Positions 1 through 8,224 are shown, counted from the first letter of the stretch. The stretch: 64,000 nucleotides of DNA from an uncultured Nonlabens sp. (GCA_947491755.1 CANLKV010000001.1:434001-498000); one strand, 5' to 3'. The notes: generated by a model from the sequence alone, not told the origin. Program-made: numbers and translations.

Positions 1-137
1 GCTCATAATTGGAGATTTTAAGTGACAAAGTTACGTATAAGTGTGATCAAACGATATGTTTCACCAGGCATACCTTTGCAGTGATTCTCAATAATTACAG
101 TCCTGTTTTTTTAAAGTGTTTTAATGGTAGTAAAGTT

Positions 138-153
138 CGCTTCCGCGGAAGCG
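138..153. repeat. Variant copy of the 16-bp chromosomal palindrome
   Basis: The bases read CGCTTCCGCGGAAGCG, a perfect palindrome that differs from the main family (CGCTTTCGCGAAAGCG) by a compensated T:A to C:G change on both arms. It lies in the non-coding stretch 1-238 before folB. I see no convincing gene in that stretch; the reading frame that crosses it looks like chance. Confidence 0.7.
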
Positions 154-226
154 AGATTCCCCTCAACCTCTATATCACCGCAATACTTTATTTACTTGTG
201 ACTAGGACGGTTATTATTTACCATAG

Positions 227-234
227 TATCTTTA
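227..234 (+). promoter_or_regulatory. Probable -7 box of folB
   Basis: TATCTTTA matches the Bacteroidota -7 consensus TAnnTTTG at all but the last base. It ends four bases before the folB ATG, so the transcript would start at or next to the start codon. I see no clear -33 TTG. Confidence 0.4.
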
Positions 235-238
235 CTCC

Positions 239-595
239 ATGCATAAAATTATACTAGATAACGTGCGCGTTTTTACCAATCATGGCTGCCTGGAAGAGGA
301 AGCAATGATAGGGAGCGACTACCGGGTAGACCTAGAAGTATTGACAGATCTTGCAAAAAGTTCTCAATCTGACGACCTATCTGATACTGTGGATTATGTG
401 TATCTTAATAAAGTGATTAAGGAAGAGATGGCACAACGCTCTAAATTATTAGAACACGTGGCCCAGCGCATTATCAATCGCATACTTAAGGAAGAAGAAA
501 TGGTACAGCAGGTTACTGTAAGCGTTTCAAAAATCAATCCACCGCTGGGCGGAGATGTAGAACGAGTGACTATTCAAATGACACAATCGCGATAA
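239..595 (+). CDS. folB: Dihydroneopterin aldolase
   Basis: The 118-residue protein has the length and pattern of FolB, which cleaves 7,8-dihydroneopterin to 6-hydroxymethyl-dihydropterin and glycolaldehyde in cytoplasmic folate synthesis. The opening (IILDNVRVFTNHGCLEEE) matches the family's first strand and the N-terminal glutamate region that follows it. The C-terminal part (VSVSKINPPLGGDVERVTI) carries the conserved K-x-NPP motif. The ATG at 239 is supported by the family start and by a promoter-like box just upstream. The gene is single and is followed by a hairpin and a tRNA gene. Confidence 0.93.
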   Translation: MHKIILDNVRVFTNHGCLEEEAMIGSDYRVDLEVLTDLAKSSQSDDLSDTVDYVYLNKVIKEEMAQRSKLLEHVAQRIINRILKEEEMVQQVTVSVSKINPPLGGDVERVTIQMTQSR

Positions 596-609
596 TTAAG
601 TTTGAAATG

Positions 610-650
610 AAATATCTGTGTCTCGCTATCGTAGGATAGTTAGATATTTT
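610..650 (+). terminator. Possible terminator after folB
   Basis: An 8-bp stem (AAATATCT with AGATATTT) encloses a second small stem (CTATC/GATAG) and ends in four T residues. It lies 15 nt after the folB stop and directly before the tRNA-Cys promoter box. The stem is AT-rich, so the call is moderate. Confidence 0.4.
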
Positions 651-652
651 GT

Positions 653-660
653 TACTTTTG
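653..660 (+). promoter_or_regulatory. Probable -7 box of tRNA-Cys
   Basis: TACTTTTG matches TAnnTTTG exactly and lies 16 nt before the 5' end of the tRNA. Confidence 0.55.
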
Positions 661-676
661 CATTCCCTATAAAAAG

Positions 677-747
677 GGCGTCATGGCCGAGTGGCTAGGC
701 AAAGGTCTGCAAAACCTTGTACAGCGGTTCGAATCCGCTTGACGCCT
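677..747 (+). tRNA. tRNA-Cys (anticodon GCA)
   Basis: The 71-nt sequence folds into a cloverleaf. The seven-pair acceptor stem is GGCGTCA with TGACGCC. The anticodon stem AAGGT/ACCTT holds the loop CTGCAAA with anticodon GCA. The T arm is GCGG-TTCGAAT-CCGC. The discriminator base is U at 747, and the 3' CCA is not encoded. Confidence 0.96.
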
Positions 748-753
748 CTACCT

Positions 754-1650
754 CTATCCCTGGTCTTGCGACTGGGGATTTTGTTTTAAGGAATCTATCG
801 TATTTAATAAGCTATCTTCTTGCTGCACTGGTATTTCTGGCTTGTTACCCTCTTTAGAAGGGTCTATCGGTATTGATTGTTTTACAGTGTCTATAGGCAC
901 GCGTTTGCGTTTAATAACGGGTACTATTTGTATTTGCTCTGTAGGTATGCTGTCCTGTGCCGTGTTTTCCATCATATCTGGCATGATGTGGATTTGATTC
1001 TCAATATTTTGAGAGGCCTTAGGAAATACACCTTTAAATATCAACACCCCACCGCAAATCATCATAATTATTGCAATAAGTCTTTTTAACCAAAAAATAC
1101 GTAGAGGCGTTAAATAACGATTTAAACTTTTGGCTAGAAGAATCTTGAAAATATCAACAATAAAATAAGTCACTAATGTGGCAGAAAAGAATACGAGAAT
1201 ACGATTGCCATCACCCTCCATCTGCGGACTGAAAACTACGATCAACCCTAGCCAAAACCCCAGTACTCCTATATTTATAAAGTTAAGTAAGAAGCCTTTA
1301 ACAAATAGCTTGATATAATTGTTATTCTGGACTATCAACACATTAGCATCTACTTCCTTGAGATAAGATTTGCGAGTGCGTACAAATGAGATTACTCCAT
1401 AAGCGGCAAGAATGCCACCACCAAAAATGAATAAACCTGGATCATCTTTTAATTTAACCAGTATGGCCGAGGTCATAAAATAGGCAACCAGCAGAAAAAC
1501 AATATCGGCAAATATGACCCCTAAATCAAGCGCAAGTGCAGCTCTAAATCCTTTTATAGCACTAGTTTCCAGCAAGGCAAAAAAAACAGGTCCTATTAAA
1601 AAGGCAATTACAAAACCTAGGGGAATGGCACTTAAGATATCTTCTATCAT
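754..1650 (-). CDS. LysE/RhtB-type inner-membrane exporter
   Basis: The 298-residue protein starts with a hydrophobic segment (AIPLGFVIAFLIGPVFFALLE) typical of LysE-family translocators, which export amino acids or other small solutes. About six membrane helices follow up to residue 215. They are followed by a tail of about 80 polar residues rich in Pro, Gln and Asp that the family does not normally have. I chose the ATG at 1650 rather than the one at 1683 because a perfect TAnnTTTG box (1671-1678) lies between them. The substrate cannot be told from the sequence. Confidence 0.8.
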   Translation of the reverse strand: MIEDILSAIPLGFVIAFLIGPVFFALLETSAIKGFRAALALDLGVIFADIVFLLVAYFMTSAILVKLKDDPGLFIFGGGILAAYGVISFVRTRKSYLKEVDANVLIVQNNNYIKLFVKGFLLNFINIGVLGFWLGLIVVFSPQMEGDGNRILVFFSATLVTYFIVDIFKILLAKSLNRYLTPLRIFWLKRLIAIIMMICGGVLIFKGVFPKASQNIENQIHIMPDMMENTAQDSIPTEQIQIVPVIKRKRVPIDTVKQSIPIDPSKEGNKPEIPVQQEDSLLNTIDSLKQNPQSQDQG

Positions 1651-1670
1651 GTAATCAATAGGTAGACTAC

Positions 1671-1678
1671 CAAAGGTA
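1671..1678 (-). promoter_or_regulatory. -7 box of the LysE-type gene
   Basis: On the minus strand the bases read TACCTTTG, an exact TAnnTTTG match, 20 nt before the ATG at 1650. The position excludes the upstream ATG at 1683 as the start. Confidence 0.55.
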
Positions 1679-1723
1679 TGCAAAGCTGTTTAAACAAAGC
1701 AAGCCATCAGCCTATTGAATTGA

Positions 1724-2395
1724 CTAATTGATGGTAATATCCCCTCCTAGAGTGGTTTTTTGATTCACACTTTTTGGATTTCCTGTGACCATTACGTTTC
1801 CACCGGCTCTTACAATAACGTCTACCGCACGAGTGGCATGTACCTCTACCTCACCTCCTGCTTGTACCTTTACATCACTACTTTCTGTAATTAAAGCGCT
1901 ATTTTCTACCACGCCTCCTGTGTATACTGTCACATTTTGTTTAATTGCTTTACCTGATAATTTTACAATACCTCCAGTAACAGCTCTTACTTCTACCTTA
2001 TTAACATCTATTCCTGCAGTGACACTAGCTCCCTCTTGTGTGCGTATTTCTATAGCATCCAGTCCAGAAATGTCCTTGGCATAGATCTGCGCACCCTCAT
2101 TAGCATCAATAGTTTTTAAGTTGGTATAATTAACTACCACATAGGTATTATCGCCATCAAATATTTTATCTGTTTCCATACGTAGTTTAAGAAGACCATC
2201 TTTAAAAACGTAGGTCACATCATTTGCATCTGCTCCCTTGATCACTAACTTGTTTTCATTGGATTTTACCAGTTGAACGTTAATTAAATCAAACGCCTTA
2301 ATGGTATGGAAATCATCGATAGATACCTCTCTATCATTTTGTGCTGATGCAATAAAGGTGATGGAACATGCTAGAATGATAAAAAAAGTTTTCAT
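1724..2395 (-). CDS. Head-GIN-domain (DUF2807) secreted protein
   Basis: The 223-residue protein starts with a signal peptide (MKTFFIILACSITFIASAQ) and continues with a repeating beta-strand pattern (for example VNKVEVRAVTGGIVKLSGKA) typical of the DUF2807/head-GIN-domain family of cell-envelope proteins in Bacteroidota. The role of the family is not well defined. A longer frame runs upstream to 2557, but its first 54 residues look random and overlap the small zinc-finger gene read on the same strand. The ATG at 2395 fits the signal peptide. A TATCTTTA box lies about 20 nt upstream. Confidence 0.85.
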   Translation of the reverse strand: MKTFFIILACSITFIASAQNDREVSIDDFHTIKAFDLINVQLVKSNENKLVIKGADANDVTYVFKDGLLKLRMETDKIFDGDNTYVVVNYTNLKTIDANEGAQIYAKDISGLDAIEIRTQEGASVTAGIDVNKVEVRAVTGGIVKLSGKAIKQNVTVYTGGVVENSALITESSDVKVQAGGEVEVHATRAVDVIVRAGGNVMVTGNPKSVNQKTTLGGDITIN

Positions 2396-2459
2396 AGTGT
2401 GTGTTTTTATTAAAGATATAACTGCGATACAATTGTTACAGTATATGGTAAAAAAGTTT

Positions 2460-2627
2460 TTAATGACGGTAGCCTTTCCAGGTACCGCCATAGCGATATT
2501 CTGGCTGTGATTGCTGCTGCTGCGTGCATGCTTTACAACAAAATACCCAAGGACCATTTTTAATCACCTGTATTCTATACAAGGTGGTATGTTCTTGTTG
2601 ACAGGTATGACAGTTTTTAGTTTTCAC
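2460..2627 (-). CDS. Small zinc-finger-like protein, unknown function
   Basis: A 55-residue frame starts at GTG 2627 and stops at 2460. It contains CHTC near residue 6 and CCKAC near residue 30, spaced like a four-cysteine zinc-binding knuckle, and ends with a basic aromatic tail (YRYGGTWKGYRH). It lies about 35 nt after the RNase R stop on the same strand, so it may share that transcript. A stop codon five codons upstream of the GTG limits the choice of start, and there is no ATG. I do not recognise a named family. The cysteine pairs argue that it is a real gene. Confidence 0.6.
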   Translation of the reverse strand: MKTKNCHTCQQEHTTLYRIQVIKNGPWVFCCKACTQQQQSQPEYRYGGTWKGYRH

Positions 2628-2660
2628 TACGTAATCTGGCTAATAAGGTCTAGATATTTA

Positions 2661-4859
2661 TTAATTCTCAACCTCGTCACGAGCACCTACCATCCAAAAA
2701 TCCAAATGCTTTTTAACCAGGTCTGCATTCTTAACTTTTACATAGACCTCATCACCTAGACGGTAGGCATTTTTTGTCTTACGCCCTACTACGGCATATT
2801 CCTCTTCTACAAACTCATAAGAATCATCGTCTAGATCTCCCAGTCGTATCATTCCCTCACATTTATTAGATAGTATTTCTACATAGATTCCCCAGTCGGT
2901 CACACCAGAGATGACCCCAAGAAAATCTTGATCGGCATGGTCTTTCATAAATTTAACCTGCATGTATTTAATACTATCCCGTTCTGCCTTTGTAGCGAGA
3001 ATTTCCATTTCTGTAGAGTGTTGACAACGCTCTTGATAGACCTCCTCGTTTGCTGATTTACCACCGTCTAAATAATGTTGCAACAAGCGGTGTACCATGA
3101 CATCTGGATATCGACGTATAGGACTGGTAAAATGCGAGTAATAGTCAAATGCAAGACCGTAGTGACCTATATTTTGTGTAGAATACTCTGCCTTTGACAT
3201 GGTTCTTATCGCTAGAGTATCAATCATATTTTGCTCCTTAGCTCCTTTTACATCATCCAGTAGTTTATTAAGTGATAAGGTAATTGTTTTGCGATCTCTT
3301 AAATCCAATCGATGGCCAAAACGCGTGACAAACTTTGATAATGCACCTAGTTTTTCATCATTAGGCTCGTCATGAATACGGTAAATAAAGGTCTGTTTAG
3401 GATTTCTTTTTCCTATAAATGCAGCTACTTTGCGGTTTGCTAGCAGCATGAATTCCTCAATTAATTTATTGGCATCCTTTGATGTTTTAAAATAAACCCC
3501 TGTAGGAACGGCATTCTCATCTAGATTAAATTTCACCTCAGTTTTATCAAAACTTAAAGCGCCATCTTTCATGCGTTGTGCTCGCATTTTTTTTGCCATT
3601 CGGTCTAGAGTCAAGGTAGCATCTACCACATCAGGGTGTACCGTTGTTCGCTTTCGCGAAAGCGATATTTCCTCAGGAATATCTCCTGCACGTGTTTCAA
3701 TAATATGTTGAGCCTCTTCATAAGCAAATCGCTGGTCGGAATGAATCACTGTACGACCGAACCATTCTTTGTACACCTTACCTTGATCATCCATCACAAA
3801 AACAGCAGAGAAGGTTAATTTATCCTCATGCGGATTCAAGGAGCAAACCCCATTTGAAAGCACTTCTGGCAACATAGGTACGACACGATCCACCAGATAA
3901 ACTGATGTAGCTCTATCGTAAGCTTCTTGATCTAGAATGGTATCTTTTTCTACATAGTGGGAGACATCGGCAATGTGGATTCCTACCTCCATCTTGCCAT
4001 CTTCCAGCCGTTTGAACGATAGGGCATCGTCAAAATCTTTAGCATCTGCTGGATCGATGGTATACGTAAGTACGTCCCGCATATCGCGGCGTTTTGCTAT
4101 TTCATGCTCTGGAATGCTGGTATCAATTTTATTAGCAAAATTTTCTACCGCTGCTGGAAATTCATAGGGCAATCCATACTGTGCAAGAATAGCGTGAATC
4201 TCTGTATTGTGCTCTCCAGGATCACCCAGTATAGATTTTACTTTACCTGTAGGAGAGTCTTGTTTTTCATCCCAGTCTAGAAATTCTACTAATACTACCT
4301 GACCGTCCTTTGCATTGTTGATATACTTCCTAGGAACAAAAAAGTCTGTCTGGACCTTATGATCTGTAATGTTAACAAAGGCAAATTTTTCATGGATCTG
4401 GATGGTACCTACAAATTCTGTTTTATGGCGTTTGATAATTTTTATGACCTCGCCCTCTGGTTGTTGACCACGACGGCGGTGGTATACATACACTTCTACC
4501 TCATCACCATTAAGAGCTTGTCCTAGAGATTTGCGTGGGATCATGATATCCTCTTGCAACTCATTTGTAATAACGTACCCAGTACCACGAGAACTTATGT
4601 CAATTGTACCCGTGTAGTAGTCGATGGCTTTAATAAACTTAAACTTGCCACGATCTATCTCTTCTAATTTTCCTTTTGATTTGAGAAGGTGTAATTTTTT
4701 TATGACTTGGTTGCGTGTACTGGCATCGGTTATTTGAAGTTTTGCGCAGACTTGCTTGTAGTTAAAGGTTTTATCTGGATCATTTTTTAAAACGTTGATG
4801 ATCGATTGGGAAAGATTTTGAAATTTTGTTTTCCCGCTTTTTTTCTTCTTATTCTTCAT
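2661..4859 (-). CDS. rnr: Ribonuclease R
   Basis: The 732-residue protein is a 3'-5' exoribonuclease of the RNase II/R family that degrades structured RNA processively. It has a lysine-rich N-terminal helix-turn-helix region (to about residue 80), two cold-shock domains (about 80-210), the RNB catalytic domain from about 260 with the metal-binding aspartates (TIDPADAKDFDDA, 267-279), and a C-terminal S1 domain (from about 640). The ATG at 4859 gives the usual lysine-rich start; the frame is open a further eight codons. A copy of the 16-bp palindrome lies inside the gene at 3649-3664 and encodes S-L-S-R-K-R. Confidence 0.95.
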   Translation of the reverse strand: MKNKKKKSGKTKFQNLSQSIINVLKNDPDKTFNYKQVCAKLQITDASTRNQVIKKLHLLKSKGKLEEIDRGKFKFIKAIDYYTGTIDISSRGTGYVITNELQEDIMIPRKSLGQALNGDEVEVYVYHRRRGQQPEGEVIKIIKRHKTEFVGTIQIHEKFAFVNITDHKVQTDFFVPRKYINNAKDGQVVLVEFLDWDEKQDSPTGKVKSILGDPGEHNTEIHAILAQYGLPYEFPAAVENFANKIDTSIPEHEIAKRRDMRDVLTYTIDPADAKDFDDALSFKRLEDGKMEVGIHIADVSHYVEKDTILDQEAYDRATSVYLVDRVVPMLPEVLSNGVCSLNPHEDKLTFSAVFVMDDQGKVYKEWFGRTVIHSDQRFAYEEAQHIIETRAGDIPEEISLSRKRTTVHPDVVDATLTLDRMAKKMRAQRMKDGALSFDKTEVKFNLDENAVPTGVYFKTSKDANKLIEEFMLLANRKVAAFIGKRNPKQTFIYRIHDEPNDEKLGALSKFVTRFGHRLDLRDRKTITLSLNKLLDDVKGAKEQNMIDTLAIRTMSKAEYSTQNIGHYGLAFDYYSHFTSPIRRYPDVMVHRLLQHYLDGGKSANEEVYQERCQHSTEMEILATKAERDSIKYMQVKFMKDHADQDFLGVISGVTDWGIYVEILSNKCEGMIRLGDLDDDSYEFVEEEYAVVGRKTKNAYRLGDEVYVKVKNADLVKKHLDFWMVGARDEVEN
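3649..3664. repeat. 16-bp palindrome, perfect copy, inside rnr
   Basis: CGCTTTCGCGAAAGCG lies in the coding sequence of rnr and is read in frame as part of the residues S-L-S-R-K-R in the RNB domain. Confidence 0.9.
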
Positions 4860-4967
4860 ACACGGTAAAGTTAATCTATTCAAGCTGCCTTTAGTTTAAA
4901 CAAGTTCTTAAAGCAGTTTAATAACAGTTATATCATATCTAATTAACTTAAAATTAAGATAATACCT

Positions 4968-4975
4968 TATCTTTG
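4968..4975 (+). promoter_or_regulatory. -7 box before the 37-residue membrane-protein frame
   Basis: TATCTTTG is an exact TAnnTTTG match on the plus strand, 39 nt before the ATG at 5015. It is the main support that the small frame is transcribed. Confidence 0.5.
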
Positions 4976-5014
4976 TTCAACCAATCCATCTACGACAATT
5001 AAAAAATTAAACAC

Positions 5015-5128
5015 ATGCGCATTAAAACTTCTTGGAACGCAAGCCATGTGGTTATTCTAATTTTCGTTGCGATACTACTTTTAGGGATTGTAGGTTTTTA
5101 TCTAGTAAGTAAAGACACTTTGTCTTAA
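5015..5128 (+). CDS. Possible 37-residue single-helix membrane protein
   Basis: The frame starts MRIKTSWNASH, continues with one strongly hydrophobic helix (VVILIFVAILLLGIVGFYLV) and ends SKDTLS. It is too short to assign to a family. Support comes from the perfect -7 box upstream and the clean basic-hydrophobic-polar layout of a small inner-membrane protein. It is the only gene-like feature in the 790-bp gap between rnr and rpiB. Confidence 0.45.
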   Translation: MRIKTSWNASHVVILIFVAILLLGIVGFYLVSKDTLS

Positions 5129-5159
5129 ACTTCAATACACCTAGCTGGATAAGATCATT

Positions 5160-5395
5160 TGTTGTTATCAACAGTTATAAGTAACCTATTGTTTTTTTCT
5201 AATTTTTTAAAATAAATATAATGATGATGATAGGCTGTGAATAACGGTATATTAAAATCTTGTACGATTTGGATTTTACAAAAAAACAAGGTTATCCAGA
5301 CTTATTAACGGTTTATACCACCCTTACATTATTTGATATTCAATCTTGTAGCAAATTATATACACAGTAGCTTATAACTTCTATCCACAGATAAA
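5160..5395. other. Candidate replication origin (cluster of DnaA-box-like sites)
   Basis: Five 9-mers close to the DnaA box TTATNCACA lie within 225 bp. TTATTCACA is perfect on the minus strand (5236-5244). The others match 8 of 9: TTATCAACA (5165-5173), TTATCCAGA (5292-5300), ATATACACA (5358-5366) and CTATCCACA (5381-5389). The stretch 5129-5653 is AT-rich and has no gene, and the flanking genes diverge from it (rnr leftward, rpiB rightward). No dnaA gene is in view, but in Bacteroidota the origin is often not next to dnaA. The spacing is irregular and I could not compute GC skew, so this is a candidate only. Confidence 0.4.
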
Positions 5396-5653
5396 TGTTA
5401 GAAAAACAAATGATACAGATATGTTAATTACTGCTTTTAATGTGCTTAAAACTTTTTTGAAAATAGGCAGGTTATTTTTTGGAGGTATAAGCATTTGTAT
5501 GCATCTGAAATTTTAATTGAATATTCCTAGAAAATTCTTTTAGACGTTTTTAACAAGCTATAAAATGGTTGTTGTCTATTGAAATTACAAGATGTTAATA
5601 AGTACGATCCCGCAAGGCTTTCTTATTTTTGTGATGGATAAAATGCTCTTAAT

Positions 5654-6085
5654 ATGAAGATTTCTATAGGTAACGACCACGCTGGTCCCGACTACAAACA
5701 AGCCATCGTTGCTTTTCTAAAGGAACAGGGTCACACAATAACAAATTATGGTATAGACACTGTTGAAAGCGTTGATTATCCAGATTTTGCTCATCCTGTA
5801 GCACAAGATATTACAGGTGGTAAGGCAGATATAGGTATCGTCATTTGTGGCAGCGCCCAGGGTGTTTCAATGACGGTTAATAAGTACGCGCAGGTACGTG
5901 GTGCTGTTTGTTGGTCAAAAGAAATAGCATTTCTTGCTAGACAACATAACGATGCAAATGTTATTTGTATTCCTGCTCGATTTACATCCATTCCACAGGC
6001 AATAGGTATGGTTGAGACTTTTATAAATACAGCTTTTGAAGGTGGACGTCACGATCGCCGTGTTCAAAAAATAGCTTGCCAATAG
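5654..6085 (+). CDS. rpiB: Ribose-5-phosphate isomerase B
   Basis: The 143-residue cytoplasmic enzyme interconverts ribose 5-phosphate and ribulose 5-phosphate in the pentose phosphate pathway. The N-terminal phosphate-binding segment (GNDHAGPDYK) and the catalytic-cysteine loop (VICGSAQGVSMTVNK, Cys65) are present, as is the late HDRRV region. The usual CGSGxG is CGSAQG here. The 3' end is followed at once by the next small gene, which probably shares its transcript. Confidence 0.94.
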   Translation: MKISIGNDHAGPDYKQAIVAFLKEQGHTITNYGIDTVESVDYPDFAHPVAQDITGGKADIGIVICGSAQGVSMTVNKYAQVRGAVCWSKEIAFLARQHNDANVICIPARFTSIPQAIGMVETFINTAFEGGRHDRRVQKIACQ

Positions 6086-6090
6086 AAGCT

Positions 6091-6369
6091 GTGGACCGAT
6101 TGCAGCTGGAACAGCAGTACAAGATTTTAGGTAATCAATTACCGCAGTATTATCCTGACCTAGCTTTCAAAAATCATTGTTACTGGCGTATCGCACTTGA
6201 TAATACCATCCAAGATAGATGGGATCGACATATCGATAAACCAGCTTATAAAAATATGTCGATCAATCAGCTCAAACAGGTGATATATTTATTGCAGACC
6301 TATAAAGCAAATGCTCATTTGTTGAATAAACATAATCAAAAGTCATTGCACTACCGTGGTAAAATATAG
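6091..6369 (+). CDS. Small conserved-looking protein, unknown function
   Basis: The 92-residue protein (GTG start at 6091) has an aromatic N-terminal half (YYPDLAFKNHCYWRIALDN) and a basic helical C-terminal half. I do not recognise the family. An in-frame TTG at 6076 would overlap rpiB by 10 nt; the GTG avoids that. The close position behind rpiB suggests co-transcription. The well-formed hydrophobic and aromatic pattern makes chance unlikely, but no function is evident. Confidence 0.6.
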   Translation: MDRLQLEQQYKILGNQLPQYYPDLAFKNHCYWRIALDNTIQDRWDRHIDKPAYKNMSINQLKQVIYLLQTYKANAHLLNKHNQKSLHYRGKI

Positions 6370-6380
6370 GAATGTTAGTT

Positions 6381-6396
6381 CGCTTTCGCGAAAGCG
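6381..6396. repeat. 16-bp palindrome, perfect copy, intergenic
   Basis: CGCTTTCGCGAAAGCG lies between two small genes. The symmetry extends to 24 bp (6377-6400). It is 11 nt after the stop of the upstream gene. Confidence 0.9.
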
Positions 6397-6483
6397 AACT
6401 AAACCATAACCTAATAACCTATTAAAAACCATGAGAGCGATGAAAGACCACCTTATCATCTTAATGTACCAAAAACAAGTGCT

Positions 6484-6744
6484 ATGAAAAAAGAAGCTGC
6501 TATAATTATCCATCAACTGCGCACTGCTGTACATCCTGAAAAGAAATTGATGGAAATATGGCGTGAATTAGAGCTTTATGAAGAGTCAGAAAAAGAAGAA
6601 ACACTCAATGATCTAGATAGAGAACGTCAGGATATCATGGCACAAGGGGATGAGGATTTTGGTAATATGCTTGAAAAAATAATAACCGATATACGTATAG
6701 GAATAAAACCACCACAACCTAAAACGGTACCTAAACAATTTTAA
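6484..6744 (+). CDS. Small acidic helical protein, unknown function
   Basis: The 86-residue protein is predicted to be mostly helical and acidic (for example EIWRELELYEESEKEETLND) with a proline-rich tail (KPPQPKTVPKQF). I do not recognise the family. An 18-codon frame that starts at 6431 ends in an ATGA overlap with this start, so translational coupling is possible. The next gene, an acetyltransferase, begins 2 nt after its stop, which suggests a shared operon. Confidence 0.6.
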   Translation: MKKEAAIIIHQLRTAVHPEKKLMEIWRELELYEESEKEETLNDLDRERQDIMAQGDEDFGNMLEKIITDIRIGIKPPQPKTVPKQF

Positions 6745-6746
6745 AT

Positions 6747-7187
6747 ATGCAGGTTGAGGTAAAAATATTTGACCAAATGACCCTGCAGGAGCTGTACCAA
6801 TTATTGCAATTGCGTGCTGCTGTCTTTGTGGTAGAACAGGATTGTGTATATCAAGATGTGGATGGCAAGGATCAAGAGGCGATCCATTTGTTAGGTAAAA
6901 TTGACGGTCAAATAGCTGCTTACACCAGAATATTTAAGCCTGGTGATTATTTTAAAAATGCCAGTATAGGTCGCGTGGTTGTTGATAAAAAATACCGTGG
7001 TAAAGCGCTAGGTCAGGCAATAATGACTCAAAGTCTTGATTACTGTCGCCAGCAACAATTTGATAGGATTACCATTTCTGCACAGTGTTATCTTGACACT
7101 TTTTATAAAGATCTAGGATTTTCACCTACAGGCTCTACCTATCTAGAAGACGGGATACCCCATCAAGAGATGGTCATTGACTTATAG
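6747..7187 (+). CDS. ElaA-like GNAT acetyltransferase
   Basis: The 146-residue protein matches the ElaA group of GNAT acetyltransferases. The N-terminal segment (LYQLLQLRAAVFVVEQDCVYQDVD) is characteristic of the group, and the acetyl-CoA loop lies in GRVVVDKKYRGKALGQAIM (R/Q-x-x-G-x-A). The acceptor substrate is unknown. It follows the acidic small gene with a 2-nt gap and converges on the Sua5-type gene, with 1 nt between stop codons and no obvious terminator between them. Confidence 0.85.
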   Translation: MQVEVKIFDQMTLQELYQLLQLRAAVFVVEQDCVYQDVDGKDQEAIHLLGKIDGQIAAYTRIFKPGDYFKNASIGRVVVDKKYRGKALGQAIMTQSLDYCRQQQFDRITISAQCYLDTFYKDLGFSPTGSTYLEDGIPHQEMVIDL

Positions 7188-7188
7188 A

Positions 7189-8145
7189 TTATTTTGTTGC
7201 TCGTTCTAATCTATCATTCATAGCTTTGCCTAGACCTGTATCTGGTAATCGATGGGCAATGATTACATCAAGCTGCAAATGATCTAATTGATGCATGGCG
7301 CTGTATAACTGGCTGGCTGCTTCTTTTAAATCTCCTGATTGTGATAAATAGGCAATATGTTTGACATTAAACGCTTGTTCATAAGAATGGTGTAGTAGCA
7401 AACCTATTTGTTTACCACTATATTCTTGAATAGACTTATTTACGTCTGTAGTCAGAATCGTTTTAGTACGAGGTGCATAGTGTTTGTCTAACATGCCTGG
7501 AGCATCTGGAGCATCTTCCTTTTTATTTTTTATAACCACTGCACCTACTACGGCTTGAATATCCTCTATAGAAATAGACCCTAACCTATAAATGACAGGC
7601 TCATCCTGTTCAAAGCCTATTATCGTGGATTCAATACCATTGCTGCAGTTACCACCGTCTAGAATCATTTGTAAAGAATCATCAAAATAACGGTGAACAT
7701 GCTGTGGTGATGTAGGACTGATATGGGTAAAAGGATTTGCACTGGGAGCAGCTACTGGAAAATCTAATTTTTTAAGCAGTGCCAGGGTAAGCTCGTGTTG
7801 TGGCATTCTTAAACCTACTGTATCCTTTCCAGCAGTAATTAAGTCTGGTACTTGAGGTCGTTTTTTCAAGACAAGCGTCAAAGAGCCTGGCCAGAAGGCC
7901 TGAGCCAGCATTTTGGCTTTTTCAGGAAACTCCAGAGCAAGATCAGTCACTTGTTCTAGACTGTGTATATGAACAATTAATGGGTTAAAAAAAGGACGTT
8001 TTTTAAGCGTAAATATTTTTTTAATTGCCTCCTCACTATAAATATTTCCAGCAAGGCCATAAACCGTCTCTGTAGGAATAGCTACCAGATCGTTAGCAGA
8101 TAAAATAGCTGCTGCCTTATCAATATCATTGGATATCAGAGTCAT
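7189..8145 (-). CDS. Threonylcarbamoyl-AMP synthase, Sua5 type
   Basis: The 318-residue protein makes L-threonylcarbamoyladenylate, the precursor of the t6A modification at position 37 of ANN-decoding tRNAs. The YrdC domain covers residues 1-190, with the nucleotide/threonine-binding segment LVAIPTETVYGLAGN near residue 20 and the SANPFTHISPT region near 135. The remaining 120 residues match the Sua5-specific C-terminal domain, so this is the long Sua5 form rather than short TsaC. The start is the ATG at 8145. Confidence 0.92.
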   Translation of the reverse strand: MTLISNDIDKAAAILSANDLVAIPTETVYGLAGNIYSEEAIKKIFTLKKRPFFNPLIVHIHSLEQVTDLALEFPEKAKMLAQAFWPGSLTLVLKKRPQVPDLITAGKDTVGLRMPQHELTLALLKKLDFPVAAPSANPFTHISPTSPQHVHRYFDDSLQMILDGGNCSNGIESTIIGFEQDEPVIYRLGSISIEDIQAVVGAVVIKNKKEDAPDAPGMLDKHYAPRTKTILTTDVNKSIQEYSGKQIGLLLHHSYEQAFNVKHIAYLSQSGDLKEAASQLYSAMHQLDHLQLDVIIAHRLPDTGLGKAMNDRLERATK

Positions 8146-8224
8146 ATTGTAAAACCTACGGGTAAATTTGCGTTTGCAAATATCGTTGTAAAAACTCAGT
8201 AAGCACTAGATATAAATAATACCA

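Noticed and set aside
9..257. Reading frame of about 80 codons before folB
   Set aside because: It has no family-like pattern, crosses a palindrome copy and overlaps the folB start. I treat it as chance.
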